Shown here in pieces: positions 53,470 through 64,000 of a DNA stretch of 64,000 nt. Position 1 is the stretch's first letter. Each line of letters starts with the position of its first letter. The stretch is from positions 6,067,001-6,131,000 of the forward strand of contig NC_037641.1 of NCBI RefSeq assembly GCF_003254395.2, given 5' to 3'. Source of the stretch: Apis mellifera (lineage: Eukaryota > Arthropoda > Insecta > Hymenoptera > Apidae). The notes under the pieces were generated by a model that saw only the letters and a list, made by a program, of their open reading frames with translations, made no database searches and was not told the DNA's origin. Position numbers and translations under genes: made by a program.

Positions 53470-55900
53470 GTTCGCGCCAACGATCCTGATTGAAATTTTT
53501 CAACCAGGAACTCGGTCGCGAGCGGATACTTCGTTTTCGATCGAATTTTTTTCCTTTTTTTCCTTTTTTTTTGTTTTCCCAGGAATTCTATTTTCCAACT
53601 CTCGCCCGAGAACTCGTCGATCCTTCGTTCGATTTTAATTTACCTTTTACAATTTTCGATTAAACGTTACCCCAGAGAGAGGATCGGAATCCCTGGATGG
53701 ATACTTTCGTTTCGATCGTATATTTTTGGAATATCGATTAATATTATCGAAACAGAGTGGTGTTTATCACGATTCAGAAAAAAAAAAAAAATAAGGAAAG
53801 AAAAATCATCTACAGAGGCGAAAAAAATAAAGATGCGAAAGTGGTACTTACGGTTTTGCAACCGGATCGCAATTCGCAGTCGAAGCGGGAATCGAGGCGA
53901 TAAAAAAAATTCCTGACGCGACGGGACGCGCATTTTTACGAGGCCCTCAATGTCGTGGAAATATCCAGCCAACGATAAAAGCCCCTGATGATTCTATATC
54001 TGAGCCCGGATCTGAGAAACAGAATCCGTCGAATCGAATTTTCACACGGGGTGGAAATTTTTATTCTCGCACGTCGCGTCGAGCGCTCTCATTTCCTGAT
54101 GAAACACCGTCGGTAGGGTACTTGAGAAAGATGGACGTTCATTGCCGAGGACTCGTCGCAGAAGTACTCGAAATTCTGTTGGAGTTAAAGATTTTGTTTC
54201 GATGAAATATCGTTTCGTGTATATATATTTAATCGAATATAGTTTTGTTTATTTCTCGATCGAATGGAAATACAAATTAAGTTGAACGATAATCTATATG
54301 ATAATCTAACATCTAGAAATAAATAAAATATCAATGAAACAACTCCTTTCAGATCTATCGAGATTCGATCGATAATAGTTTTTTTATCCAGAAGTAAAAA
54401 TGAAACAAAAATTCCCATAAATTCTGGCCGAGATGGAATAAATATAGGAGGCTCGAATAAATATTTATAGGGGCAATCGCGATATTTAAATATGGTAACA
54501 AAGGCAATAAGCGTACGAATTTGAATAAATATTCGCGACTAAAATAATATGTAAATCGGCGATAATACGAGACACGTTGGAACAACAAGAAAAAAAAAAA
54601 AATGAACTATCGGAAAATAGAATTCGAACGGTTTGTCCGTGATATTATTCTCGGTCTATTTCGATATCAATCCGTTTCGAAACACACGGGCGAGAAAATT
54701 TCGAAAGTTTTTCCGATAAATCTGCTCCGTGTTACAATAAAAGTTTCTATGAATGTTTTAAAAGCGAATCGCCGTGAATTGGGCCGCGCGTCAACCGTGA
54801 ATCCTGCGGAATTTCGATCGAATTTATTCATGCGGGACAATCCTATCATCGGTTAGGCCAAAGCTTATGGCATTTAATCCCGAATACCTTTCCTATGGTG
54901 GCGCTGTATACCGATTCCGTAAATCAAAGGCTAATCGGCTGGCCCACATGCGATACGCCTCTCTTCCCCAAAAGTAAGCAACTGTACGCGAACGTGGAGG
55001 GAATGAGCGCGAATACCAGCTGCGTTCGCTACCCTTTATCACTTACAGCGCAAGTTTTGAACGGTGAGATTAATCTCGTTTCGAAAATTACCTCAGGAGG
55101 GAAAGAACGTTGATGAAATTAATTATTAATTCGAAAAGAAAATGAAGATTGATCTTCAATTAATTATTTTCAAGTCCTGTATGTTTTTTAATGAAAATAA
55201 AGATAACGAGAGTATTGTCTCGAATCGATAAGAATCTATGGAATAAATCTACCAGTTGGAATTTTTCTCGAGAAAATTATGAAGATTCTTCTTCTTTTCT
55301 TCCGTTATATTCCCACTAGGGTAGAATTAAGGGTGGAATTAATTAAAGGCAAAAATAGAAGGGCTCGTTTCTAAAGAGTGTGCAATTCCTGTGCGACACG
55401 TCATAAGCATAAATTTCGCTGCGAATGAAAATCGCTATCACTTTTCACCCAGCTAGACCTGTTACGACACCCTTGGCCCAATCAAATGTTGCATCCTCAT
55501 TCAACGCACGTCTAACGACCCGCCAACCGAAAATGGTTTATATAAAATGTACGCGCATAGTATACCACGAAACTTTTTCGCCAAATGAAAATGGTATTTG
55601 GATCGGGACAATTCTCTCCATCATCGTATTTTCCTTTCGTGTAAAAAATATTATATGCCGTCAAACCAAATATTACATTTATAAAAAAGAAAAAAAAAAA
55701 AAAGGGAAGGAAGTTCTATTCGTCATTCGTCATTTATCATTCACGAGTTCCATTTCGTCGATATTTTCCATGACAATATTTTTCACGATTGACTACGCTT
55801 TTTGGAATTTCGCCCCTCTGTGTAAGTGAAAATTGCAAGTTTTCTTCGCTGATTCCATTACGAAAATATTGCAACCAGATGGAAATTGTGCAGTCTGAAA

Positions 55901-58900
55901 GCCGCACTCTGTTTCCATGCATTCTCGATATTTTTGGTAGATTCTGTTTTGATCACAGTGTAAACATTTATGAAAAGATATAAGAGAAAGAATTATCTTC
56001 GCACAGATTAAATTTCCTATCTCTGTCTCTGTTCTCGTTTCGAGCGAAAGGAATACATTGTTTCATTCTTAAACTTAAACCCTGTCCCTCCCCTAAATTT
56101 CTGAATAAAGTTTGTGAATAAAATGATGAGTGTAATCAATTATTCGTGGCGAAAATGTTACAGGTAAAAAGACAGAGTTGTACAATATACATTGTTCGGT
56201 GTGCTGTTTAGTTTTCATTCTTTCGTAACGATTCCCGCCCACAATCCGTTTTCCATTTTCCCGAAACGGAAACATTTAGCTTCAGTCGAACGGAACGAGA
56301 ATAAAATGTATAAAAACAAAGTAGAATCGTCCCTCTGCGTCTCGGTAAAATGTCACATTTTTATCTGGAATAAAGCAAGATACGGGCTGTTCGTTATTTA
56401 CATTCTATCTTTTTGATTTTCGAGTAGAGATGCACTCGACGTGAGGCTGAGTTCACCATTCCGTACAAACAACACAGGTTTTTTTTTTTGATATTCGTTT
56501 AAATACAAAAATTTTAATCGATATAAAGCTGCATCAATTCCCAGCACACCCTTCTCGTATAACTTTTTAATTTTTTTTTTTTTTTCATTATTTTTATATC
56601 ATAAGTTTCCGGATTTTCTTTCAAAATTTTTATATTTTAGATCGCCTTTCTTTCTTAATTTTCTTCAAGAATTAATTTCTTTTCCTTTTTTCTCCAATTT
56701 TAATTCGTTACTTGTCTATCGTTCTATCAGATTCAATGAAACAAATACAAGTAATACTTATTTAATTTATTAAATATATTTTGTATTATCTCGATCTTGA
56801 ATCTCCATTTTATTTAATAACAAATGGTGAGAGAACATTTTCAATATCGTTAATAATAAATACACCCGTGCTACGAGTATTACGGAGTCATCTCCAATTT
56901 CAATTAGGAGGACAGTATTGTTTTAACTCTTGATCATTCGGACACGTAATCAAAAGTTTTTGTATTCGAGGTATGGGAACAATTTGCTCGAACAATGGAA
57001 ACAGATATAGATAGCAATTTATCAGACCGGCCGCAATCAATTTCTCCAATTTGCACGGTTAATAACCTATAACCTCGTAATTGTTAATTCTATTCTAAAA
57101 ATTCTAACTATAATAATCATGAATTTTTGTAATTAAACGCGATCCTTATTTCACTTCTCCAGTATATAGCAGTGATTTAATATAGATTCTATCGTGCTCA
57201 GTAGCTCGAGACTGTTAACGAAGCGGGGGATCGGCTTGCTTTTGTTTTTACCGATGCGTGAACTATCAAAAAGTCACTGAACCACGTGTCCATTGTTCTT
57301 ACACCCGAAGAATGCGAGTGGTTGACTGAAAATATCTGATTTTGCAGCAACAAAGTGGAAAAAAATTGTTTAACTGTGAAACACACTCATACTTTATTCC
57401 GTATTCTTAATGTAAAAACGGACATTTACATACAATGCAATATTCTGCATTTTATTTCTTACTGTACTACTACTTTTCGAGATCAATTATAACTGTTTCG
57501 ATAATTATCATCCCGTACAAGATAAAATGTGAAGAGAATCATATAGATATATACCATTTTTATGGATTTTTATATCAGGAAAGATTTTATATTAAGAAAG
57601 ATCGCTCATATCATGAGTTAAATTGAGCATTAACAGCGAAAGTTGTGTCACGTCCTTAAGATCGTATTAACTACGTTCTCGCCATATAATTGATAGGTCT
57701 TGCAAGATGTATAATTGGGACAACGAGTGTAACAATATAGCCGATGATGCCATGTTAAGATCTCGTTAAGTTTATATTACGAGAAGGAGAGTTGATCTTT
57801 GAAAAGAATATCTTAACATGTAACACACTTTTCTTAATTTTACATAATTGTTAGCTGTTTTTTTTTTTTGAAATTCTTAACTATTCGACATAGATTGATA
57901 CGATTAGGAGATTGTTAAATACCAATAAAGAGATATCAAATGAATTCTAGACAAGATTACTCAATAAAACATTAAATGAATAAATCCTGAAGAGCAAGTT
58001 CAATAAAAATTATTCTACACGCGTGAATATAAATAATCGAGTACCATCATAAATCTACGATAAAATTAATGTTCTAGAATTTTAGATATGAAAAGATCCA
58101 CACTAAACTTGGAAGTTTAAGAAAAACAATTCATCTATCTAGAAAATATTGGTTATATTTATATCTTTTTAAATATTAGGACAATTTATTCAATACTAAA
58201 AAAACAAGCTCTAAGAAGAAAATAACAAGAAAAAGTACTCGAGAATCTTTTACGATCGAAGATAACGGGTCTGAACGAAGAAATCGAAAATGATAACGAT
58301 GATTTTCCGTTTCGTGGCTCAAACGAGATCCTTTTCCGGTAGCCTGGCATTGTGCAATGGTGAATTCTCAAACGAAAGTTCCATTACGAGAGCATACTGT
58401 GCAAACAGAGCCACGGACAACGGTGGCTTGCATTAAACTTTCATTTTCCATGTGCATCGAGCAACAATGCGAAAGAAGAGAGGACCTCTTTGTAAGATAC
58501 TCCAATCACAAAGAAGGCTGAGGGTACAATGGACCAGAGAGATAGAGGTGCATGAGGGATGCCAAATGCAAAAGGCCAAAGTATTTTCTGTTCCGAAAAA
58601 GCTCGTAAATGTTGATAAGATTTGTTGGAGAAACATGTGGATTTACCTTAAGAAGGGAACTCGTTGCATACAAAACGTCCTTTTCTATGGGCTGTCTTAA
58701 TTTATTTGCTTTACATAAAGGACTATGCAAACTGGACTGTGAACGGAGAATCCGTTTATGACCCAATTATCACGAAAGGAACACAATGAAATTGTTAGAA
58801 TGTTAAATAAATAAAAAACGAACGAGAGAATTGGGTCAAAAAGCTTGGACGAGAGAACGAATTGTTACTCTAAGTTTAGAATGATTAAAATATGCGCAAC

Positions 58901-59416
58901 GAAAACTTTTTAAATTTTAATTAAATATGTTTTTTAAATAAAATACACTACTCTTGCACGATTATATTATTAATATCAAATTATATGAGCAAACAAATTA
59001 TAAAAGTAGAATAATTATAATTATGAGCAAATAGAATATTATAATGTTCATATTTCCCGCCATTTGCTTACTCAAGTTATTCGATAATTCTATAGGTGCA
59101 ACAAATCATCAAAAAATGGAACTAAAAGTATGCATCGAGGTAAAAATTCGGTAAAAATTCAATCAAGCAAAGAGCTTGATACAACATCTCAATAAAGTTA
59201 AAGCTGGCGAGAAATTCGAGAAAATAGTCAGCTTTCCAAAGTTTGCTAAACTGAACTGTCGCGAGACGGATTATACACGTTCGCCAATGGCCGAGCAATT
59301 CTTGAAAGTGGATACAGTGAGCGTCGAAGGTGGGCCCCATCGGAGAATCACGCTGTTTGATCGCGGTGTGTAAACTTGGGACAGAAATACGACAGTCGAA
59401 AGGACTACGGTGTGTG
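55901..59416. other. AT-rich non-coding stretch
   Basis: Composition becomes more uniformly AT-rich than to the left. There are T-rich runs at about 56478-56488 and a T15 run at 56571-56585. I recognise no gene. An 82-codon plus frame at 58452-58700 lies in a locally less AT-rich block and is followed by overlapping AATAAA poly-A-signal words at 58806-58815. A 65-codon plus frame at 59176-59373 leads up to the tRNA-like segment. Neither encodes anything I recognise. Confidence 0.5.
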
Positions 59417-59442
59417 CTGAGTCATGAGTATCAAGACTCAGC
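59416..59442. other. Hairpin with perfect 8-bp stem
   Basis: GCTGAGTC (59416-59423) and GACTCAGC (59435-59442) are exact reverse complements around an 11-nt loop. The hairpin overlaps the T-arm-like part of the tRNA-Glu-like sequence. Confidence 0.75.
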
Positions 59443-59497
59443 TCCCGGGTGAACCAGCTCAGCAATCGAGCTTTGATATCCTAACCATTACTCGCTG
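59417..59497 (-). pseudogene. Degenerate tRNA-Glu-like sequence (tRNA pseudogene or SINE head)
   Basis: Read on the minus strand, TAATGGTTAGGATATC (59490 to 59475) resembles the D-arm/A-box region of animal tRNA-Glu, which I recall as CTAGTGGYTAGGATATC. Downstream, TTCACCCGGGAG (59453 to 59442) resembles the TTC-anticodon loop and following stem. TGAGT-CTTGAT-ACTCA (59440 to 59425) keeps a five-pair T-arm-like stem with a six-base loop close to TTCGAT. Extra bases between the D arm and the anticodon region form a second perfect five-pair stem, AGCTC-GATTGCT-GAGCT. No 7-bp acceptor stem closes the molecule and the B box is degraded, so it is not a functional tRNA. It may be a tRNA pseudogene or the head of a tRNA-derived SINE. 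The family assignment is from memory of tRNA consensus, not from a search. Confidence 0.45.
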
Positions 59498-59947
59498 TCA
59501 CGTTGTTCCGACAAACTAACCTCTTTTGGATAAATTTCATGCAAACCATATATCTTTGAAAAAAATGATCATTTCCGGAACGAATAGATGGCGAATAGAT
59601 GGATAAAAATATCACGGGAATTTCGAGTTAAATTTACTATTAATTCACTGTTACAGTTAACCTCAAATGATTCATGAATTACATATACATATATATATTA
59701 GAATCAATATACAGGTTCATACCAATTTGATTAGTAACTCTATTCGGAGGCAATGTAATATAAATTTAAAAAAAAAATGTACCTCAATTGAGTATTGAAT
59801 GAAAATTGAACAAGAATAATATATGAATCACTTGTTAAAATTCATGTAAATGCAGTAATTATAGATATTTTACTATATTTTAAATTCTCACCTTGACAAT
59901 AGAATATGATTGAGGTTAGGTAAAGCTTTTACGGAGTTAAAATTTCC
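59498..59947. other. AT-rich spacer between the tRNA-like segment and the satellite array
   Basis: AT-rich sequence with short TA runs near 59681-59700. I see no gene or repeat in it. Confidence 0.5.
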
Positions 59948-60410
59948 ACATTCCTATATCTAATTACATATAAACATTTTAAAAATATAAATATAATAGA
60001 ATTTTATACTTGATATAAATATGATTACTTACATGTAAAAGAAAAATCCATTGAAATGCACGAAGTAGGAACATTTTCACGAACACACGAGTCACAAAAT
60101 GGATACATAATACTATACTTAAATATATACGAAACTGTGAATTTTTCGGAAAATGCCGAATATATCCGAAGATACACGAAACAACCGATATCTCATAACG
60201 CGACATATTGCTTTCCGCCATTACGTATGACGTTCGTTTCGATGTGAATAATAAATTTATCATTTTAAGCAAAAATCGTGTAAATAATTAATAAAGCATC
60301 GATGATTTTACACGCGGCAATATTATCTAAACAAATTTATTTTATTTTATTCCTATCACGTAAAAATTCTATGTCTGATATTCCAAAAGACACATGTATA
60401 ATCTTGCAAC

Positions 60411-60436
60411 GAACTTTCGAAGGTTCTCGAAACTTC
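60411..60436. promoter_or_regulatory. Heat-shock-element-like GAA/TTC string, satellite unit 1
   Basis: GAAGGTTCTCGAAACTTC at 60419-60436 gives four inverted subsites at the exact five-base phase of a heat-shock element. An extra GAA-CT-TTC lies just upstream. HSF binding is inferred from the consensus only. Confidence 0.35.
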
Positions 60437-60921
60437 ATACATTTTCATATTTCTACGTTCAAATACATATACACAAATTAGAAATATAAATATTATAGAA
60501 TTTTATACTTGTTATAAATACGATTATTTATATATAAAAGCAAAATCTTTTGAAATCTCAGAAAATAAGAACACTTTTCACAAACACACGAGTCACTAGA
60601 TTGATACATAATACTATACTTAAATATATATGAGAACCGCGAATTTTCCGGTAAATGCCGAATATACCCGAAGATACACGAAGTTACAACCTTAAACCGA
60701 TATCTCATAACACGACATATTGCTTTCCGCCATTACGTATAATGTTCGTTTCGATGTGAATAATAAATTTATAATTTTAAGTAAATATCGTGTAATAATT
60801 AATAAAGCATCGATGATTTTACACGCGGCAATATTATATAAACAAATTTACTTTATTTTATCCGTATCACGTAAAAATTCTACGTCTGATATTCCGAAAG
60901 ACACATGTATAATCTTGCAAC

Positions 60922-60947
60922 GAACTTTCGAAAGTTCTCGAAATTTC
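60922..60947. promoter_or_regulatory. Heat-shock-element-like GAA/TTC string, satellite unit 2
   Basis: GAAAGTTCTCGAAATTTC at 60930-60947 again has four phased subsites. The first part of the string is also the perfect 16-bp palindrome GAACTTTCGAAAGTTC (60922-60937). Confidence 0.35.
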
Positions 60948-61439
60948 ATATATTTTCATATTTCTACGTTCAAATACATATACACAAGTTAGAAATATAA
61001 ATATTATAGAATTTTATACTTGTTATAAATACGATTATTTATATATAAAAGCAAAATCTTTTGAAAATAGGAACATTTTCACGAACACACGACTCACTAG
61101 ATTGATACATAATACTACACTTAAATATATATGAGAACCGCGAATTTTTCGGTAAATGCCGAATATACCCGAAGATACACGAAGTTACAACCTTAAACCG
61201 ATATCTCATAACACGACATATTGCTTTCCGCCATTACGTATGATGTTCGTTTCGATGTGAATAATAAATTTATCATTTTAAGCAAATATCGTGTAATAAT
61301 TAATAAAGCATGATGAAAATCGATGATTTTACAGGCAGCAATATTATCTAAATAAGTTTTCTTTATTTTATTCCTATCAATCTACTACGTAAAAATTCTG
61401 TATCTAATATTCCGAAAGACACACGTATGATCTTGCAAC

Positions 61440-61465
61440 GAAATTTCGAAAGTTCTCGAAACTTT
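61440..61465. promoter_or_regulatory. Heat-shock-element-like GAA/TTC string, satellite unit 3
   Basis: GAAAGTTCTCGAAACTTT at 61448-61465 keeps three perfect phased subsites and a fourth with one mismatch. The corresponding sites in units 4-7 are increasingly eroded. Confidence 0.3.
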
Positions 61466-63630
61466 ATATATTTTCATATTTCTACGTTCAAATATATATA
61501 TACAATATATAAATACAAATATTATAGAATTTTATACTTGTTATAAGTACGATTATTTATATATAAAAGCAGAATCTTTTGAAATCTCAGAAAATAGGAA
61601 CACTTTCACGAACACACGACTCACTAGATTGATACATACTTAACTACAATACTATACTTAAATATATATGAAAACCGCGAATTTTTCGTTAAATGCCGAA
61701 TATATCCGAAGATACACGAAGTTACCACCTTAAACCAGTCTCATAACGCAACATATTGCTTTTTGTCTTTATGTATGGTGTTTGTTTCGATATGAATAAT
61801 AAATTTATAATTTTAAGCAAATATCGTGTAATAATTAAAAATACGTGATTAACATCGATGATTTTACACAATATTTCCAAATACGTTTTTTATTTTATTT
61901 TATCCCTATCAATCTAGTATGTAAAAATTTCTAGGTTTAATGTTCCGAAAGACACACGTATAATCTTGCAACGAACTATCGGAAATTCTTGAAGCTTTAT
62001 ATATTTTTATATTTCTGTTTAATTATATATAAAAATTTTACAAATACAAATATAATAGAATTGTATATTCGATATAAATATGATTATTTATATATAAAAG
62101 AAAAATCTTTTGAAATGTAAGAAAATAGAAACACTTTTACGAACACACAGATCACTAGATTGATATGTAATACTATACTTAAATATGTACGAAAACCGCG
62201 AATTTTTCGGTAAATACCGAATATATCCGAAGATACACGAAGTTACCAGCTTAAGCAGATAGTTCATAACGCGACGTATTGTTTTTTGTCTTTGCATATG
62301 GTATTTATTCGATGTGAATAATTAGTTTGTAATTTAGTGCAAATATAGTGTAATAATTAAAAATTCGTGATCAACATCGATGATTTTATATGCGACAATA
62401 TTATTTAAATAAGTTTTTTACATTATTTTATCCCTATCAATCTAGTATGTAAAAATTTCAATATTGCGTTTGAATATCGCAATATTTCAAAAGATATAAT
62501 TTAGCAACGAATTCTCAAAAAACTTCATATAATATTTTTATATTTCTATATTTAATTGTATATAAATAATTTAGAAATATAAGTATTAAAGAATTTTATG
62601 CTTGATATAAATATGATTTATTATTTATAAAAGAAAAATCGTTTGAAATATAAGAAAATAGGAACACTTTCACGAATATACGAGTGACTAGATTGATACG
62701 TAATATTATATTTAATATTTAAATATATATAATTTATAATTTAAATATATAATTTAAATATATACGAAAACCGCGAATTTTTTGAAAGATACGGAATATA
62801 TCCGAAAATACACGAAGTTACTAGCTTAAAACGATATTTCATAACGCGACATATTGCTTTTCTTTACGTCTTTACGTATGATATCGTTTTGATGTGAATA
62901 GTTTATAATTTAGTGCAAATATAGTGTAATAATTAAAAATTCGTGATCAATTGATGATTTTACACGGGGCAATATTATCTTTTATTTTATTTTATCCGTA
63001 TCAATCTAGTATATAAAAATTTCAATTCTGCGTTTGATATTCCGAAAGACACATATATTTTACAACAAACTTTTGAAAAGATGAAACATGATATTTTCAT
63101 ATTCTTATGTTTAATTATATATAGAAATACAAATATTATAGAATTTTATATTTGATATAAATATAAATATAATTATTTATATACAATAGAAAAATCTTTT
63201 GAAATGTGACAAAATAGGAACATTTTTACGAACACACAAGTCACTAGATTGATACGCGTAATATTATACTTGAATATATAGGAAAACCGCGAGTTTTTCG
63301 GAAAAAGCCGAACATATCCGAAGATATACGAAGTTACCGGCTTAAACCAATAGGTCGTGACGCGACATATTGTTTTTCGTCTTTACGTGTGGTGTTCGTT
63401 TCGGTGTGAATAATTAATTTGTAATTTAGTATAAATTTAGTGTAATAATTAAAAGTATGTGATCAACATCGATGATTTTACACCGGACAATATCATCCAA
63501 GTAAGTCTTTTACTTTATTTTATCCGTATCAATGTAGTATGTAAGAATTTCAATTCTGCGTCTGATATTCCGAAAGATAAGCGTATAATCTTGCAACGAA
63601 CTCTCGAAAAGGTGAAACTTCATATAACAT

Positions 63631-64000
63631 ACAAAACAGAATATTAATTTAACTTTATGAAAGTTGCAAGCTTTATTAAGAATTTCGATCGTGCTCTGAA
63701 TCTCGTAACAATTGCATGGACACGTTTCTTTGTTATAAAATGTAGTATGAAATACTGCGTCATATCTTAACAATAATGGCGTCAAATATGTCGGTACGAA
63801 AAATGTATCGATAGACTTTATTATCGTATTTCGTAAATCGTACTATTTTATAATAATTATTTTAAAAACGATTGATAAATTATGATTCAGAATTTATAAA
63901 TTTAGATTAATAATCATAATTATTATAGTTATAAAATAATGATAATTTTTCGAGACGAAATCGATACATTTTTATTCAATTTTATTTCATTATCGAACTA
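63631..64000. other. AT-rich flank of the satellite array
   Basis: Unique AT-rich sequence after the last satellite unit. I see no gene, repeat or RNA in it. Confidence 0.5.

Larger units (their letters stand above)
46871..55900. other. Non-coding stretch with purine/pyrimidine tracts and small islands
   Basis: I see no recognisable gene. GC-richer patches lie at 49.55-49.85 and 51.6-51.83 kb, open in more than one frame and without domains I recognise. A 14-bp palindrome GAGCTATATAGCTC lies at 52550-52563. A (GA)n-rich run lies near 52931-52951, a 51-nt purine-only tract at 53050-53100, and pyrimidine tracts at 53412-53469. The 134-codon plus frame at 55425-55829 includes a Lys-rich stretch read from an A-rich run, so I treat it as chance. 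The rest is AT-rich and featureless to me. Confidence 0.5.
59948..63630. repeat. Satellite-like tandem array, seven units of about 500-550 bp
   Basis: The landmark AGAATTTTATACTTG (with variants) begins at 59998, 60497, 61008, 61526, 62057, 62590 and 63140, giving spacings of 499, 511, 518, 531, 533 and 550 bp. A partial unit end precedes the first (59948-59980), and the last is cut off near 63630. Each unit keeps the order GGAACA...CACGAACACACGAG, TCACTAGATTGATAC, a CGCGAATTTTTCGG/CCGAATATATCCGAAG inverted pair, ACACGAAGTTAC, GCGACATATTGCTTT, GATGTGAATAATAAATTT, ATCGATGATTTTACAC, TTATTTTATCC, TCTGATATTCCGAAAGACAC and ATCTTGCAACGAA. Units 1-4 are most alike, and 5-7 are more diverged with added AT-rich sequence. 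Each unit contains short open frames (for example minus-strand 59979-60272, 60493-60708, 62088-62297), but they are not held open across units, so I do not call a gene. Confidence 0.94.

Noticed and set aside
54895..55113. 72-codon frame with nearby splice-like signals (TTATCACTTACAG and ACGGTGAGAT)
   Set aside because: The acceptor has a weak pyrimidine tract and would define only a 15-nt exon; no domain and no transcript support.
58440..59400. Possible mariner or other DNA-transposon remnant
   Set aside because: None of the frames shows a transposase signature that I recognise, and no inverted termini were found.
59948..63630. Possible CRISPR-like or transposon origin of the 500-bp array
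   Set aside because: The units are contiguous with no unique spacers, and I see no terminal inverted repeats or transposase, so a satellite is the simpler reading.

Overview
The window reads as nuclear DNA of a bee-like hymenopteran insect, most probably the genus Apis. This is inferred from style, not from a recognised gene. The sequence is AT-rich but keeps many CpG-containing words (TCGA, TTCGAA, CGAT). It has many short A/T runs and TA, GA and GGA microsatellites, and small GC-richer islands scattered through AT-rich DNA. There is no bacterial gene packing, no operon and no ribosome-binding-site pattern. I could not recognise a protein-coding exon, rRNA, intact tRNA, snRNA or intact transposase on either strand. 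The longest open frame is 211 codons, and every frame I checked looks like chance reading through GC-richer or low-complexity DNA. The window is best read as intergenic sequence or the interior of a very long intron.

Layout. From 1 to about 55.9 kb the DNA is mixed-composition non-coding sequence with small islands, the clearest near 1.0-1.4, 3.9-4.2, 7.9-8.2, 10.0-10.4, 11.4-11.65, 17.5-17.75, 20.2-20.75, 43.2-43.65, 46.6-46.87, 49.55-49.85 and 51.6-51.83 kb. Tandem repeats interrupt it: a two-copy 388-bp duplication (2.94-3.70 kb), four copies of a roughly 186-207-bp unit (9.17-9.97 kb), a roughly 135-bp array (24.39-25.39 kb), and smaller duplications at 34.4, 37.3 and 41.2 kb. The best gene-start candidate is the GC-rich block at 46.59-46.87 kb, which on the minus strand ends in a good splice donor. 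A TATA-like element lies at 43.45 kb.

From about 55.9 kb to the end the DNA is more uniformly AT-rich. It holds a degenerate tRNA-Glu-like sequence (59.42-59.50 kb, minus strand). Beyond that is the largest structure in the window, a satellite-like array of seven units of about 500-550 bp (59.95-63.63 kb). Unit length rises steadily along the array. Its first three units carry a phased GAA/TTC string that matches the heat-shock-element consensus. This array and its embedded motif are the observations I most want checked. No group of genes works together here, because no gene could be established.
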